From the NCBI GenBank assembly GCA_018398805.1, contig JAGFBZ010001584.1, positions 1,411,776-1,475,775 on the forward strand: a stretch of 64,000 nt of DNA, given 5' to 3'. The stretch comes from Hirundichthys speculiger. Lineage: Eukaryota; Chordata; Actinopteri; Beloniformes; Exocoetidae. A model generated the notes under the pieces. It had not been told where the DNA came from, did no database searches, and worked only from the letters and a program-made list of their open reading frames with translations. Position numbers and translations under genes: made by a program. Below are positions 1 through 12,865 of this stretch, piece by piece. Each line of letters starts with the position of its first letter. The stretch's first letter is position 1.

Positions 1-204
1 TAATATTTCCATCTGGTTGCATACGATTATACTGAGATAAGAGTATACTGGGGATAAGAGCTTCACAGTTTTAGTGAACAGATAAAATAACAAAACATTT
101 GTCAAAGTCCAAGTAGTTGTAAGGAACATGCATTTGTGGGATGAGCAGCAGAGCCGAGTATGTGGGTTGGCCCATGAAAGATTTTCCAAATTTCCCCTGC
201 CAAT

Positions 205-545
205 GCCATCTCAATACAGAGAGATAATTGATGAAATTTTGCAACCAGTGGCAATCCAGTATCTCCACTATCTTGGATCAAACTATCCTCGAAGATGACA
301 ACATTTGCCCTCACAGAGTGGAGTTTATCAGAGACCACCTCTAGAATTTTGGGGTGGAGGTCTGCCAACAGTCCTCACCTCAACCCCAATGAACACTTGT
401 GGGCACAGATTGGGTGTGCTGTTCATGCCAGAGTGAACATGAACAGCCTGACTTGCAAGAAATGCTGGTGACCAGCATGAAGGGGGTGCAAGGCTGCTGT
501 GGCTGTGAATGGTTTGTTCACATGCTACTGAGGCTCCTTTTTGTT
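205..545 (+). mobile_element. Decayed Tc1/mariner transposase 3' fragment
   Basis: Across shifting frames this stretch reads as the C-terminal half of a fish Tc1-type transposase. A 'YREIIDEILQP' segment is followed by 'LNPNEHLW' (the DDE-region signature, near 385-405) and then a 'LVTSM' tail near 460-480. Frame changes and stop codons show it is dead. No terminal inverted repeat could be paired, and the 5' half may lie outside the window. It lies upstream of the rbm25 promoter. Confidence 0.6.
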
Positions 546-1080
546 ATATTGCCAATATGTCTAGTGTTTCTTCAGACTTCAATCATCTGATCAACCAAAA
601 GACACCAAAGAAGAGTCAGAAGCAAACAAAAAAATAAATATTTAAAAAGAAAAAGAAAGCTCTTTGGCATTTGTGAAGTAGAATTGACAAATCTTTCATG
701 GGCAGATCCTATAAATGCAAGTCCTTACAAATTTGGCACCATTTAAAAGGGAAATAAACAGATAAACAGACTTTCCAATGGTGTAAGTAGTATCGCCATA
801 AAGCATTGTTACAACAAAGAAATAATCTACAAAAACAAATTTCCAAACTTTTTCATGCTTAGCTCATATTTAATATATTTTATTTTAGATTAATTATATA
901 ACATACAAATGCACAATTAAATCACAAAAATAGATTAATTAAAAAAAGGAATAAAATAATAATTTAATTGAATTTAATTTGCCGATTAGCAACACTGATT
1001 TACTCTTGTGAAGTTGAGTACTGGGTGCTTTTAAACTTAATGTGAGATCGATCCAACCTAGAAGCTGCATTGATTGTAAA
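546..1080. other. AT-rich intergenic DNA, no gene seen
   Basis: This AT-rich stretch contains poly(A/T) runs and no open frame resembling a protein. It separates the Tc1 remnant from the GC-richer promoter side of rbm25. Confidence 0.6.
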
Positions 1081-1784
1081 TGACGTTTAGCCCGTCCAGT
1101 GCGCATGCCCCGTTGTACAAAACAAGCACAGTTACATTGAGGTGGCTAAGGCGCCTGCGTCAATGTTTAGAAGGCCCACAACTAGCTCGTGCGCTAATTC
1201 AACATTTGGAAGCGTCAACGGCATTTTCTTTATTATTCATCGTTTTATTGTGGATTTTATCCCTCTATACGCTACCTAATTTGGGATAGGTACGTTTAGA
1301 CGTTTCCGCGTTTGTTCTAAGCCAACCTTTGGGTATATAAAGTCAGTTTTATTTGTTAGGTAACAGCAACTGTAGCTGATATTAGCCTAGCCTGGTTTAC
1401 CGGGTACTGTAGCGTGCTCAGTGCTAGCTTAAGCTAACTAAGCGGCTAGTTTCACGTTATAAATTTAGCTGTGACATTAAAAGTGAATGATCAATACTTA
1501 ACGGTTTGAACCTCACGATGTTAAGTTAGCAAATGTCCCTCCACCAAGTTTAGCTAATCTCAAGCAACGTTATTATATAGCGGTAAGAGTTGGTGGACTT
1601 GTATGCTACAACATCGATGCAATATGGTAGTGTTTTCCTCGGTGTGCTCTTATCGAAAGTAACTAATTCTGTTATAAGTGTGAGTCGTATATCTGTTCCC
1701 GTGTTGTTAGTGTTTGGGTGGGCTTGTTTAGGTGGGGCTACGTCACATGTAGACTGGTAATCGGTTTTATTTTGTCCTCAACAG
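1081..1784 (+). promoter_or_regulatory. rbm25 promoter and noncoding first exon/intron region
   Basis: Sequence composition changes here from AT-rich to GC-richer. An NRF1-like core TGCGCATGC lies at about 1100-1108, and a TATA-like GTATATAA at 1333-1340. The first coding exon begins after a splice acceptor (AG at 1783-1784), so at least one noncoding exon must lie in this interval. Its exact limits and the transcription start cannot be fixed from sequence alone. Confidence 0.45.
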
Positions 1785-1798
1785 GTCACATTCACAGA

Positions 1799-2521
1799 AT
1801 GTCCTTCCCTCCTCATCTGAACCGGCCGCTGTTGCCTCCTCCTGGGATGCCCCCTCAATATGCTGGTTTTCCCTCAGGTAAACATACGTCTGTGCCCCGT
1901 AAATGTCTGCGATTGCGCTTAAAAAATCATTGATATTTTGAAAAAAAAAGTTTGATTATAGCTGTATTTTGAAGGCTCAGAAGGAACCCTTTTATTGGTA
2001 AAATGTATGGTTGTATCTAAATTGTTGGCAAATTGAATGATCTACAGTTGTCATTCATTTTATTTTTTTCCCAATGTCATTCTTCTCAACTTTTAGTCCT
2101 TGACATATATTTTCTTCTGTGTTACAGGAGCTCCAATGATCCCAGTGCATATGGGCATCATGGCCCCCACCCCTGCAGTTATGGTTCAATCTGTTCCTGT
2201 TGTTAGTAAACCTCCAGTCCCAAAGAAGGATATTTCTGCTCTGCGAGCCAAAGATGATGAGAACAGCGGGCCCACCACCACAGTGTTTGTTGGGAATATA
2301 TCTGAGAAAGCTTCAGACATGCTCATCAGACAACTGCTGGCGGTAAGGAGCAGAAAAGTATTTACAAATCTTTTCACATAATGTTGGTTTAAATTTATCA
2401 GATGTGGTGTGTGTGTGTGTTTTTTTTTTTTTTGGTCTGGACATGACAGTTTATTTCAGTATGACACGGTTGATTTTTGCTTGACCACTTTGACCTGACA
2501 TCTGTACAACTGGGTGTGTAA

Positions 2522-2553
<32 letters not shown>

Positions 2554-5500
2554 TTAATTCAAAATGTGTGTCCTTTGTGCTATTTACAGAAATGTGGAAT
2601 TGTGTTGAGCTGGAAGAGAGTCCAAGGAGCCTCTGGCAAGCTTCAAGGTAATTCAGTACACAGTGTGAACATCATGAGGTCAGGGATTACTTCAATTCTT
2701 GATAAACTTGGACAACCAGCTCTTAGTATATGCTTTTTAACTTAAATTATATGTCTGTCCCATGAAACCATGAATGACCATATTTCAGCCTTGTTGCATC
2801 TTTTCTCATGGAATTTTCTGTTGCAGCTTTCGGTTTCTGCGAATACAAGGAGCCAGAATCTACACTGCGAGCCCTGAGGCTTCTTCATGACCTACAGATT
2901 GGAGACAAAAACCTGCTTGTGAAGGTGGATGCAAAGACTAAATCTCAGCTGGATGAGTGGAAGGCCAAGAAGAGGACTGCAAATGGGGTATGGATTTTGT
3001 TTTGGAAGACTTGCTCTTGCTGATTGTAAGTTTGGTCATTGTGGCTATTGATCTTGAATAAGGAATCTTCCTTGTCCTTGGCCACATTCCAGACCTTAAT
3101 GAGTTTCTGCATACAGTTTAAGATTTGTTAATCTATTCAAATACATTTTTAGTTTTTATTACATCTTAATTAGATGATAAATTGATAACTAAGTGGGAAT
3201 AATCCTGTTTTTTCCAATTGGAAGACTAAGAAGGCAGAAGATGGAGATGATGAGGAAGAGGTTCTTGATGAGGAGACAAAGAGGAGAGATGAGATGGTCA
3301 GAGGTGCCATTGATGGATTAATGCGGGAATATGCTGCCGAACTTAATGCCCCTTCTCAGGATGAAGAGTCCCAGCGACGGAAGAGAAAAAAAGAAAAGAA
3401 AGAAGAGGTATAGCCAGTGTTACTTAAAAAAAAAAAAATGTATGATTGAACCTAAATGTTAAATGAACATTGTTATTTCAACCTAAGAAATGACCCCCCC
3501 CCCCCCCCCCCCCCCCCCTTTTTTTTTTTTTCCTCTCTCCCTGACCCAGGATGACATAAACACTATTGACATGGAAGAGGACAAGAGAGACCTGATTTCC
3601 AGAGAGATTAGTAAATTTCGTGACACTCACAAGGTAAAGTAGCTTCTTTAATTTTGCAGTTGACATAACAGGTTTTGGACAGCAGTTGCTCACATAGTTC
3701 ACTCCTAGAGCTTGCAAATTTAGATGAAGAATGTAACACATGATCTCAGTAATATATATATACTGCGCCACAGATCGGCTGTCTCTAAAATGTATGCAAG
3801 CAAACATTTATGCGCCCTATAGTATATTAAAGATTTTCTGTTCAAATCCTACAATAAAGGGCTAGCCTTCTTGTCACATCTAAGGCCTGACTTGAAACCT
3901 GTGACCACCATAGTGAAGCAATTTAGGTGTGATCATTAGAGATCCATTTCTTCATTCATCACACAGAAATGCATGGAGACGATGTAAAGTTACTTTAAAG
4001 CTAATCTATTCATTAAACCCCACCATTATGATAGTGATCATATGGTGACTAAAGCAAGATGAATCTCAGAGCTTTGGAAAAAGTTGCCAGGATAGGATGT
4101 AAGTATCATCCTTCTTTTACTATATACATATATTGGGCGTCCCCCTCTTGAGGAATTGCATTGGGGCAACTGCACTGCTCTTTTGTGTCCAGGGTTTACA
4201 GAACTATTATTTCATCCAGATATTTAAGAAAACGGATACTTTGCTGATCCTGAATTTATGGCAGTGTCAACAGTTCCCTGGAAGGAGTTTCCTAGAGAGT
4301 CAGTGAACCTGTGCAAGTCCTCTGTAAACTATGCTCTGTCTTAATGGTGTTCATGTTGAAGCACAGGAACTCGATAACCACTGCAGTGACTCTTGTAACT
4401 TTTATGATGCTAGTGGGGAGTGGGGGCGCCCTCTCCACAGCAGTATGATGATCTGAAGACTGTCAAGGTACGTGGACTCTGTGTGAGTGTTGTAGGATTT
4501 CTCACTTTCCATTTCTTTCACTTACTCTCTCTCATTATCTCAGACTTTCGTTTTTTGCAAGATAGAGCACTGAGTTCATTCAACTGTTTAAAGAGCACAT
4601 AATAAAACTTAGCACAAAGTTCTTGGCTTTCCTTTTGTATTTTTTTTTTTTTTTTTTAGAAAAATCCTTAGCGAAGATTTTTAATGAAAGGAAAGTCCTA
4701 TAATGAGGAAGTAGATTTAATCCAAAAATGGTAAAGAAGAGAGAGAGGTATAGCTCAGACTTTTAGGAATAGAATTTCAGAAAATGGTTCAGGTTTAAAA
4801 AGACATTTTCATGTCTTTTAAAGTCTGAACCATTTTCTGAGTTAAAAAAGACATGTTTGGCAGTCGGTTAAATTCTGAGAGTAAAATTATGGTAAGAACC
4901 TTGCTCTGTTTAGGTGGCAAAGCATTTATTTAATAAGTCCTTCTAGTCAATGCAGAGGTAAGTAGTAAGCATAGAGTGTATATGAAAGATGACCATAGTC
5001 ATGACGCCTTACTGCTTTACCACTGAGGGCTATTGGATGCAGTATTAAATAACACACACAGAAAAAGGGGGGGGGGGGGGGGGGGGGGCTGCTATTCATT
5101 ATGAATTACTATATAATCAAGGCTATATTAGACCTTAGAAGAAGGTCAGTTTTTGGGTAATGAAAGGCTTGATAAACATGCCAGAGTATGAAGTATTGGT
5201 GTCAGGGCTGCAGACTGACCATTTAGTTGCATTTTGTAACCTTTTATCTTTTTGGCAGTGCAGCTACATTTTACAAATTTGGTGGATCCCTGCAACTTGA
5301 AAAACACTTCTCCTGTTTTTTTGAGTGTCATAGTTTATGAAATCAAGAGGTAAACATAGCAGACGTGTACATAGGTTTGTTTTAATGAGGAAGAGCTGGG
5401 AGCCAAATGCAAGCTGCCACCCTGATACCTTGGGGTCAGAAGCAGGTTGCCATCTACTTGCTTCTACTTAGTAAGCAGTGCTCCTGTATGGTCATTTGAA

Positions 5501-8500
5501 CAATATTTAATTGTTTAGAAAAACAAGTAAATCAGAAGACTCAGAGAGGACACAATATTTCTGCACATGCAGCTTGTTGAAAGTAATAATGTGCCAACCA
5601 CTGAAACAGAAACCACTTTACACATTTTTCTGTCTTAACACCATTATTGATAAATGCTTTATTTAAGAATTTACAATTTACCCTGCGATCTTCTTATTCT
5701 TTTGGCTTTTCCCTTCAGAGGTTGCCACAGTGAATCATCCGCTTCCGTCTAACTCTATCCTCTGCATCCTCTTCTTTCACACCAACCAACTTCATGTCCT
5801 TTTTCACTCCATCTGTAAATCTCCTCTTTGGTTTTCCAGTTTACCCTACCATCATTAAAAAAAAACTTAGATTGGCTGTCTTGGCCCTCTTTTTACCAAA
5901 GTAGGTACTTTGGAAAAAACACTCCAGAAACAAATAGGCGAGGTCAAAGTAGCATGGTCTATCTTTCATATGCAGTCTATGTTTTTAAAAAGTCACCCAG
6001 CTAGATCCAGAATAGATCAACTGACTGGAAATCAGTAAAACAGACTTAAACTGGGGTCATATCCTAAAATAATACTTGACCAGAACTTCAAATGTCTCAA
6101 GGTCATTGGTACCATCTGCTATCTTTGAGCATCATTACACCTAAGGCTTTCGTTTTAGTGTTTGTTGAGGCTTGGGAGTGCATTTAGATAAAAAACATAA
6201 AATTACTTGTGCATCAGCTCAAATTGTAAGAGAAATGGGAGATATGAAAGTTGTTTCATCATATATTATGCTCTTATATTCTAGCATGTCTGTAATATCT
6301 TAATGATAAAAAAGTCAAACATATACTTGAAGCCTTGTGTGTAATGCCTATACAAGCAGAGCTGTGGTGTGTGTGTGTCTGTGTGTGCGCATTAAAAGTC
6401 AAGAAGAGAAACTGAAGACATCTACACGGGTAAGAATGCTTCTACAATTTCATTTATCTGTACAGAAATGTAACTGATGTTCACAATGTTCTTTTCTTGA
6501 TTTAGAACTACACCGAATGTCATGTTTTCCATTTAAGGCATTTGTTGATAATTATGATGCTAAAGCAAGACAGAATCCCATAACTTTTTTCCCTTGTATA
6601 CCGTGTGACCTGCTTTCCTCCCAGGCCTAACTTAAAAGGCTTGTAGGGGCAGCGAAGGGCTGAATCCATAGTTCAACACCTGTAAGTCACAAACAACTAG
6701 TTCAACAAAAGACTGATGCCTGTTTTCTGTTCTTGTTTTCCTTGTGCTGAAAGAAGGGCTCTTAAGGAGAGAAAAAGCCTTGTCTTTTGCTGCGTTTTTC
6801 ATTGTGAATGCTCCAAATTGAACGTGTTCCACAGATCTTTGTGATATTTAAAGTGGTTTCCAGTTAAATATTTTACTAGACTGTAGATTCCACTGCAAGT
6901 TTGAAGCAACAAGTTGTTTTATGCGAATGACTGAGCTCTCTCTCTGTGAGGGAGAGTCTTTTGATTGCACCAGGTTCATTAAGAAGTGCAGCTTTGCACT
7001 GATGAGAAAAGGGCATGTGCCTCAGTGAAACCTCTTAAAATATGGAAATCACTTGATCTGTGCACATTTGTAAGCTTGCAAACGCTCACTGGATCTTTTA
7101 CGGCATTAGCTGACCCTGTCTGTGTTTTGCTCTGCAGAAACTAGAGGAAGAGAAGGACAAGCGGGAGAAGGAGCGGCTGGAGTTGGAACGTGAAAGACGG
7201 GAGCGGGAAAAAGAGAGGGAGCGTGAAAGAGAACGGCGTGACCGCGAGAGGGAGAAGGAACGAGAGAGAGAAAGGGAGAGGGAAAAGGAACGAGAGCGAG
7301 AACGGGAGAGAGAGACAGAGACAAAGACCGTGACCGCAGGACCAGAGAGAGAGAGCGGGAGCGAGACTGGGAGAAAGATAGAAGCCGCGACAGGAGCGCA
7401 GACCGCAGTCGGTCAAGGTAACGTTTATTGGGGGGGAAAAAAAATCAAACTGCAACTGTTACAATGAAGTCAAATCTGTGACTGTATATAAAAATCGCTC
7501 AACTATAATTTTTACCTGTCACACACTCAAAGACTTGATGCCAATAACTCAAAATCAGTGTAAGAATTATACATAGAGATTATAGAGATGCTCCAACTGC
7601 GATTTTCTAGAGACCTAATGGTAATGATTTTATTTTAAGGTTGTATTTAACTAATTTTAATATTTTTTTAAATTAAACCTTAATCTGCAAAATCTTAAAA
7701 ATGAAAAAAACACAAAACTGAAAGAAAAAACATTTTACATGGATGCATACCATCCTGTTTTTTTTTCTTTTTTCAGTACTTAAGATTACCATGCATTTGT
7801 CTCAAAAGAGGTAGAAACCTCGTGGCCTCATAACCTCTTGCCTTTTTTTTTTTGTAGGGAGTTGAGTCGAGACAGAGACAGAGATCGGGAAAGAGAAAAG
7901 AAGCGGGACCATGAAGATGAAGAGGAGGCTTATGAACGGAGGAAGCTGGAGAGAAAACTTAGAGACAAAGAAGCAGCCTATCAGGAGGTAGGAAAGGCAG
8001 ACAAAAAATGTCAGTTAACCCATTCAGACATGATGTAACACGTGTGCTTGTACCTGTCTGTCCTGCACTGATGTAGGACAGAAACGTGTTTACGTTGCAT
8101 CATCATTAAAGACGCCCGAAAAATAATTTCTTCAGAAAAATGAGAAACATTGTAAACTCCCATAATGCTTATTCAATTTTTGGGGGAAATGTTTATTCTG
8201 CAAAGTCAATGAGATCCACATTTACTGTTTAACTAACTTTCAATGGTAGAGAGGGATTAAAAAAAAAAAACATGTCACATACCTTTTGCTGAGCATTGTG
8301 TAAAGGTTTTTTTTTTTCTTTTTTAACCTCATTGTTTTTGCTGTAGCGCCTGAAAAACTGGGAGCTCAGGGAGAGGAAAAAGGCGCGGGATTATGCCAAG
8401 GAGGCAGAAAGAGAGGATGAGCGCCGAAGAGAAATGGTGAGAGAATGTTGAATAAACAGAAGTTCAGAGCTTGTCTAGCTCTGCTTCAACACTTCATATT

Positions 8501-11500
8501 CACACCGTCAGTTAAAAGATTTAAAAAAAAATATCTAATGCATTTTATTTTAAGTTTTCTTTAAATTATTTTTCTTGACTTTTTGGATATGCTTTATGAA
8601 TTTCAAACCTACATGTTTTTCAGTGTTAAAATTGTTACACTTGAAAATGCTGTACTTGTGTTAAATTGCCAGTGTAGTGGCTTACATTTAATTTAAACAG
8701 TTAAAAAAGTAAGATACTCTTTGTTAGAAAAGCCAGATTTATTTTACTACTTAAACTCAGCTTTGTCTTTGGTGTCATGGTTCTTTAGGTCAAAGAAGGT
8801 AAACGGTTAAAAGAATTTCTTGAGGACTATGATGATGACAGAGATGACCCGAAATATTACAGGTAAGAAACAAGGAAGAGCTAAATTAAAAACTAATGCA
8901 TGTCTTTTTTTTGTAGAAACAATTTGGAGATGTGTGTTGTTGGACAGCTGATCTGTTCAGTGTTTGAAATGTTAATGATATAAGAAAACACAGTCTGATA
9001 GATGTGAGCGTTTTGGTTCATAAAAGGATATAAAAATATGAACATAGTAAAATGTTGCATAGATTTTCTGTCTGACCCAAGGCCAACCAAGCCGTTCATG
9101 TGATACTGCAGCATTTTCCTTTTGTTCTGAAGGCTGTTGTTTTCGCTGTGACCCCTAGGGGCAGTGCGCTGCAGAAGCGACTTAGAGACAGAGAGAAGGA
9201 GATGGAGGCAGACGAGCGTGACAGGAAGAGAGAGAAGGAGGAGCTGGAAGAGATCAGACAGAGGCTGTTAGACGAGGGGCATCCAGATCCAGACGCAGAG
9301 CTGCGCAGGGTATGCTTGTCTCTTCTAATGACCATGTGTGTGTTTGCCTGTATCTGGCTGGAGTGAGCGAGAAAGCTGTCTGTTTTTGTGAAGGTCAGTT
9401 TATCATCTGGGTCTCTTTGTATTACTGCTAATCAAGACTGTCCGAGCTCTCATTGTCTGATGGCCTTCTTTTCTGAGAGATGCTGATTGGGTGACATTTT
9501 TTGCCTATCTCCATGTTATTGGTCCAGATGGAGGAGGAAGAGGAGGAGCGTCGGAGACAACCTATCGTCCAAGAACCAGAACCCGAGGAGCAACCTGAAC
9601 GCCACAGGGGGTCTCGAGACCACCGGGAACGTAGACCGGAGCCGGACAGAGCAGAATCCCGCTCACGGCCTCACCACTCTGAAAATGAAGTGGAGGAGGG
9701 CGAGGAGGAGGATTATGACAATGATGAAGAAAACGCTGATGTAAAACCATGCTTGAAGCCCACAATGCGGCCCATCACAGCAGCTCCCTCAGTGTCGTCA
9801 GCCAGCGGCAACGTGTCTCCCAACACCCCTGGAGAGGAGTCGCCCTGTGGCATCATCATTCCTCACGAGAACTCGCCCCCAGATGCTCTGCCGCAGGAGG
9901 AAAACCGGCCGAAGATCGGCCTCAGCCTCAAACTGGGTTAGTCTGAAACGCCTGAAGTGGCCAGAGGCAGAACTCAAACAACTTAAAAAAAAAAAAAAAG
10001 CAATAAAGTTTCCTAATTTGTAGTTTTCATTGGCCAAGTCAATATAAAGAATATGAACAGCTTCTTAAAATTGGATTGTTTTTGTGTAAAGCCCTCAGAT
10101 GTGAAAGGAAGGTACGTGGATGTGTTACATTCAATCTTAACACGTTGGCTAAAAAATAAAATAACTAGTGGAGTTGACAAAATAAAAGTAAAATTCAATA
10201 TTTGGAAGGCTGAAGAGATTAGCTGATTACTTTTACAAGCAGAAAATATTTGACTTGAAGCCTTAGAGTTGTGAAGTTAGAAGCACGAATGGGTATCTGG
10301 TTGCATGGACGAAGAATCACAATAATTTTTCTGTCTTCTTCATCAGGTAACGCAGGAAGCCCTGGTCAAACTAATGCAGGCAAAAGGAAGAAGCTTCCAG
10401 TGGACAGCGTCTTTGACAAGTTTGATGATGAAGAGGCTGATGAACAGCCACGAAAGAGGAAGCTGGTGCCCCTGGATTATGATGACGACAAGAGCCTTGG
10501 GGTGGATGGTGCCGGGCTCTCCAGTGTGAAGGGAGCCAATTCTGAGGAAAAACGCAAGCACATCAAGAGCCTTATTGAAAAGATTCCCACAGCAAAGCCT
10601 GAGCTGTTCTCCTACCCACTGGACTGGTCTATGGTCGACACGGTGAGACAAGAAGGAAACCTATCTCCCCTTTGTTTTGCTCTATTTGCTAACTCCCAGA
10701 GTGGAACGAGGGTGAAAAAAAAACAACAACAAAACCCCTGTTGTTCAATTTCTGGGTTGCTCATGTACCATGTGAGACTAAATTTTAGTGTGGAAGTCCT
10801 GCCCTTGAAAATGCTGTGTGTTAGAGGCTTTGAGGATCAGATGAATCTGGATTCACAAACCTAACAATTTCCTGGTGAGCTAATTGACCCATAACTGTCT
10901 CGTCAAAAACCATTTTGGAGCCTGGATACAGCTGGAGTGCACTGTGTGTGACATCATTATTAATCGTCAGCACACAGATATCATCAGCAGTGTGATTTTA
11001 TTTTATTATTACCCACCAACCACCACCCTCCAGAGGCCTTTAGTCCCAATTTCTGCTCAGATGTATATTTTGTATTTGCTTAACAAGCTGAAGGGAGAAA
11101 GACGGACAAAAACCTCTCCCATCCTAATTTTCCTTTTGTTCTCAGTTTATTGATTAATTGGAGATATTGACGTTATAAACAATTGCTTTGTTGTCATCTC
11201 TTGTTGTTTAGACTTTAATGGAGCGACGTGTCCGGCCCTGGATCAATAAAAAGATCATTGAGTACATTGGTGAGGAGGAGCCAACGTTAGTCGACTTTGT
11301 ATGCTCAAAGGTACTGATCATAAAATATTAATTCATTTTGACATCACTCTGACTTGGAGGGGAAACAAAAATCATTGAATGATTCCTGATGTTTTTCTGG
11401 TTTCAGGTGATGGCTCACAGTACACCGCAGACTATCTTGGATGATGTTGCCATGGTGAGTTATGTCACAGATAATGTTATTTTTTGTGATATCAGGCTAT

Positions 11501-11874
11501 GATGATAAATCATAATGGGTTCAATTTACCTTTGCTTGCCTTTTCAAAACAAAATCAAGTGGATGGTTTTAAAAATAAAAAAGCTTACAGATCCAGTGTT
11601 TTTTTTATTTTAAGAATGTTGATTCTCACGGTCAACCCCAACCCCCTGCTTTGGTTTTGGTTTTTCTTGTCGTAGTCATAACACCACCTAAGTATTGTGA
11701 GCAATGGATACATGCTGGAAATCAGCAAATTAACTACTCTTCAAATGCATCTTATTAAACTTTGCTGTTGCTTCTGCTCAGGTACTTGATGAAGAAGCCG
11801 AGGTCTTCATAGTGAAGATGTGGCGGTTACTCATTTATGAAACAGAAGCCAAGAAGATTGGACTGGTGAAATGA
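1799..11874 (+). CDS. rbm25: RNA-binding protein 25 (RRM and PWI splicing factor)
   Basis: Nuclear U1 snRNP-associated alternative-splicing regulator. Sixteen coding exons: 1785-1877 (ATG 1799), 2128-2342, 2590-2647, 2827-2987, 3225-3407, 3550-3633, 7138-7417, 7858-7987, 8347-8436, 8789-8862, 9159-9309, 9528-9936, 10347-10642, 11212-11310, 11407-11454, 11782-11874 (TGA). All boundaries are AG/GT and phases agree except at exon 7138-7417. The protein starts MSFPPHLNRP. The RRM (about residues 77-155) carries TVFVGNIS and AFGFCEY. An RE/RD-rich central region follows, then ERRKLERKLR, the KRKLVPLDYD region and a C-terminal PWI domain ending KIGLVK. Exon 7138-7417 is 280 nt and needs 278: removing one GA unit at 7306-7315 restores an RD/RS-rich frame and gives 815 residues, against 843 in human. 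Without that correction translation stops just after the next junction. Identity is very secure; the frameshift is probably a consensus error or polymorphism. Confidence 0.97.
3494..3531 (+). repeat. C25-T13 homopolymer block before rbm25 exon 3550-3633
   Basis: Twenty-five C residues (3494-3518) run directly into thirteen T residues (3519-3531), ending 18 nt before the exon acceptor. The block therefore forms an extreme polypyrimidine tract for that intron. Its length may be imprecise in the assembly. Confidence 0.85.
4777..4840 (+). repeat. 30-nt-arm inverted repeat (hairpin) in rbm25 intron
   Basis: The left arm 4777-4806 begins TCAGAAAATGGTTCAG. The right arm 4811-4840 ends CTGAACCATTTTCTGA. 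They pair with three mismatches around a 4-nt loop at 4807-4810. Weaker complementarity continues outward ('ctcag' near 4754, 'ctgag' near 4875), which suggests a small palindromic transposon. A microRNA-like precursor is the alternative. Confidence 0.75.
5690..5850. mobile_element. Interspersed fish repeat fragment (RTE-type LINE 3' end?)
   Basis: The text 'cttttcccttcagaggttgcc', followed by 'cacagtgaatcatccgc' and 'cctctgcatcctcttctttc', matches my memory of a very common fish repeat found at RTE-type LINE 3' ends. The fragment is short and has no open frame. Family assignment is from memory. Confidence 0.4.
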
Positions 11875-12619
11875 AGATGACCCCCCCCCCCCCCCCCCCC
11901 CAACTGTGTAGAATAGTGTAGCAGAACTGTCATCGAAAACAAAGGACTGTAACTGCAGATTCTGCTCATTCTCACTTTTGCACCAGTTGTTCAGGTCATG
12001 TCTTTTTTTTTTTCTTCTTTAAACCCCCCCCCCCAACAACACCCTCAGGCTTGATTCGCTTCTGTTTGCAGGTGCTAACTGTGTCCATGTTGCTTCTATG
12101 TATATAGTGTCATTTGGCTAAGATGAAAGAATGTGGAGCGCTGCTGTCAGTCAGGATTATTGTTGAGATGCAGATGAGGTTTATTTTGGTCCTAAGCTTT
12201 TATTTGTATACATGCCAACAGGTTTGTTGGAACTCTGCTGTATTGTCACGAGAAGTTGGTTAAGTTTCAAAAGATTATTTGAAAATCTTCAGTTGAGAAC
12301 TTCTAGTTGAAGGTGGACCTGAAATTTGATGTTTTACAACAAGTATGTTTCTTTTTGCAATTTTGTTGTAAAATGTATTCAGGGTTTTTGACACGTCTCA
12401 AGCTTTTGCGTCAACTAAACTTTTTGTTCATCTCATCCCATTCCTGATTTAACGGGCTGGCATATTCGCATCTATTTATCTGACAGTCAGAATCCTGGGT
12501 GATGATATTCCTGAAGCTGTAAGTACACATGACCACTATAGGAACAGGAGCTTAGGCCTGGAATAATGATTTGAAGTTGTAAAGGCACTCTCCATTTGTT
12601 TTTGTATTGTGAACATTTG

Positions 12620-12625
12620 ATTAAA
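12620..12625 (+). terminator. rbm25 poly(A) signal (ATTAAA)
   Basis: ATTAAA lies about 745 nt after the rbm25 stop codon and just before the convergent eif2s1 3' end. The 3'UTR between contains C runs of 21 (11881-11901) and 11 (12024-12034). Confidence 0.55.
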
Positions 12626-12859
12626 ACTGATTTTTATAACTATTTGCTCATTTATTTTCCAACCATCACTATTTTTTTGGGATTGGATTTAGTTCCACAA
12701 TACAAGTGCGAATGTCTTAAACAAAACCTCAGCCAGATTTGCTGCCGCTTCTTGAAGCAACTTTGAAAATTAAAAAATTTACAAAGGAAACAGTTTAGAC
12801 TTAGATTTTGAACCATTTAATTAAACTGACAGACACCTTGAGATCAAAACTTCCAGAAC

Positions 12860-12865
12860 TTTATT
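12860..12865 (-). terminator. eif2s1 poly(A) signal (AATAAA on minus strand)
   Basis: TTTATT on the plus strand reads AATAAA on the minus strand, about 475 nt downstream of the eif2s1 stop. It puts the eif2s1 3' end about 240 bp from that of rbm25. Confidence 0.6.

Larger units (their letters stand above)
3634..7137 (+). other. Large rbm25 intron (3.5 kb)
   Basis: This is the longest intron of rbm25, between exons 3550-3633 and 7138-7417. It holds a strong hairpin (4777-4840), a 22-nt G run (5067-5088) and a fragment of a widespread fish repeat (5690-5850). I see no additional coding exon or RNA gene that can be supported. Confidence 0.7.

Noticed and set aside
7106..7467. Leucine/serine-rich minus frames and the Arg-Glu plus frame over the rbm25 repeat exon
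   Set aside because: These are frame shadows of the purine-rich rbm25 exon, not separate genes.
7858..7862. Alternative acceptor that might rescue the rbm25 frame without an indel
   Set aside because: Starting four bases later leaves the junction out of phase, so it does not restore the reading frame.
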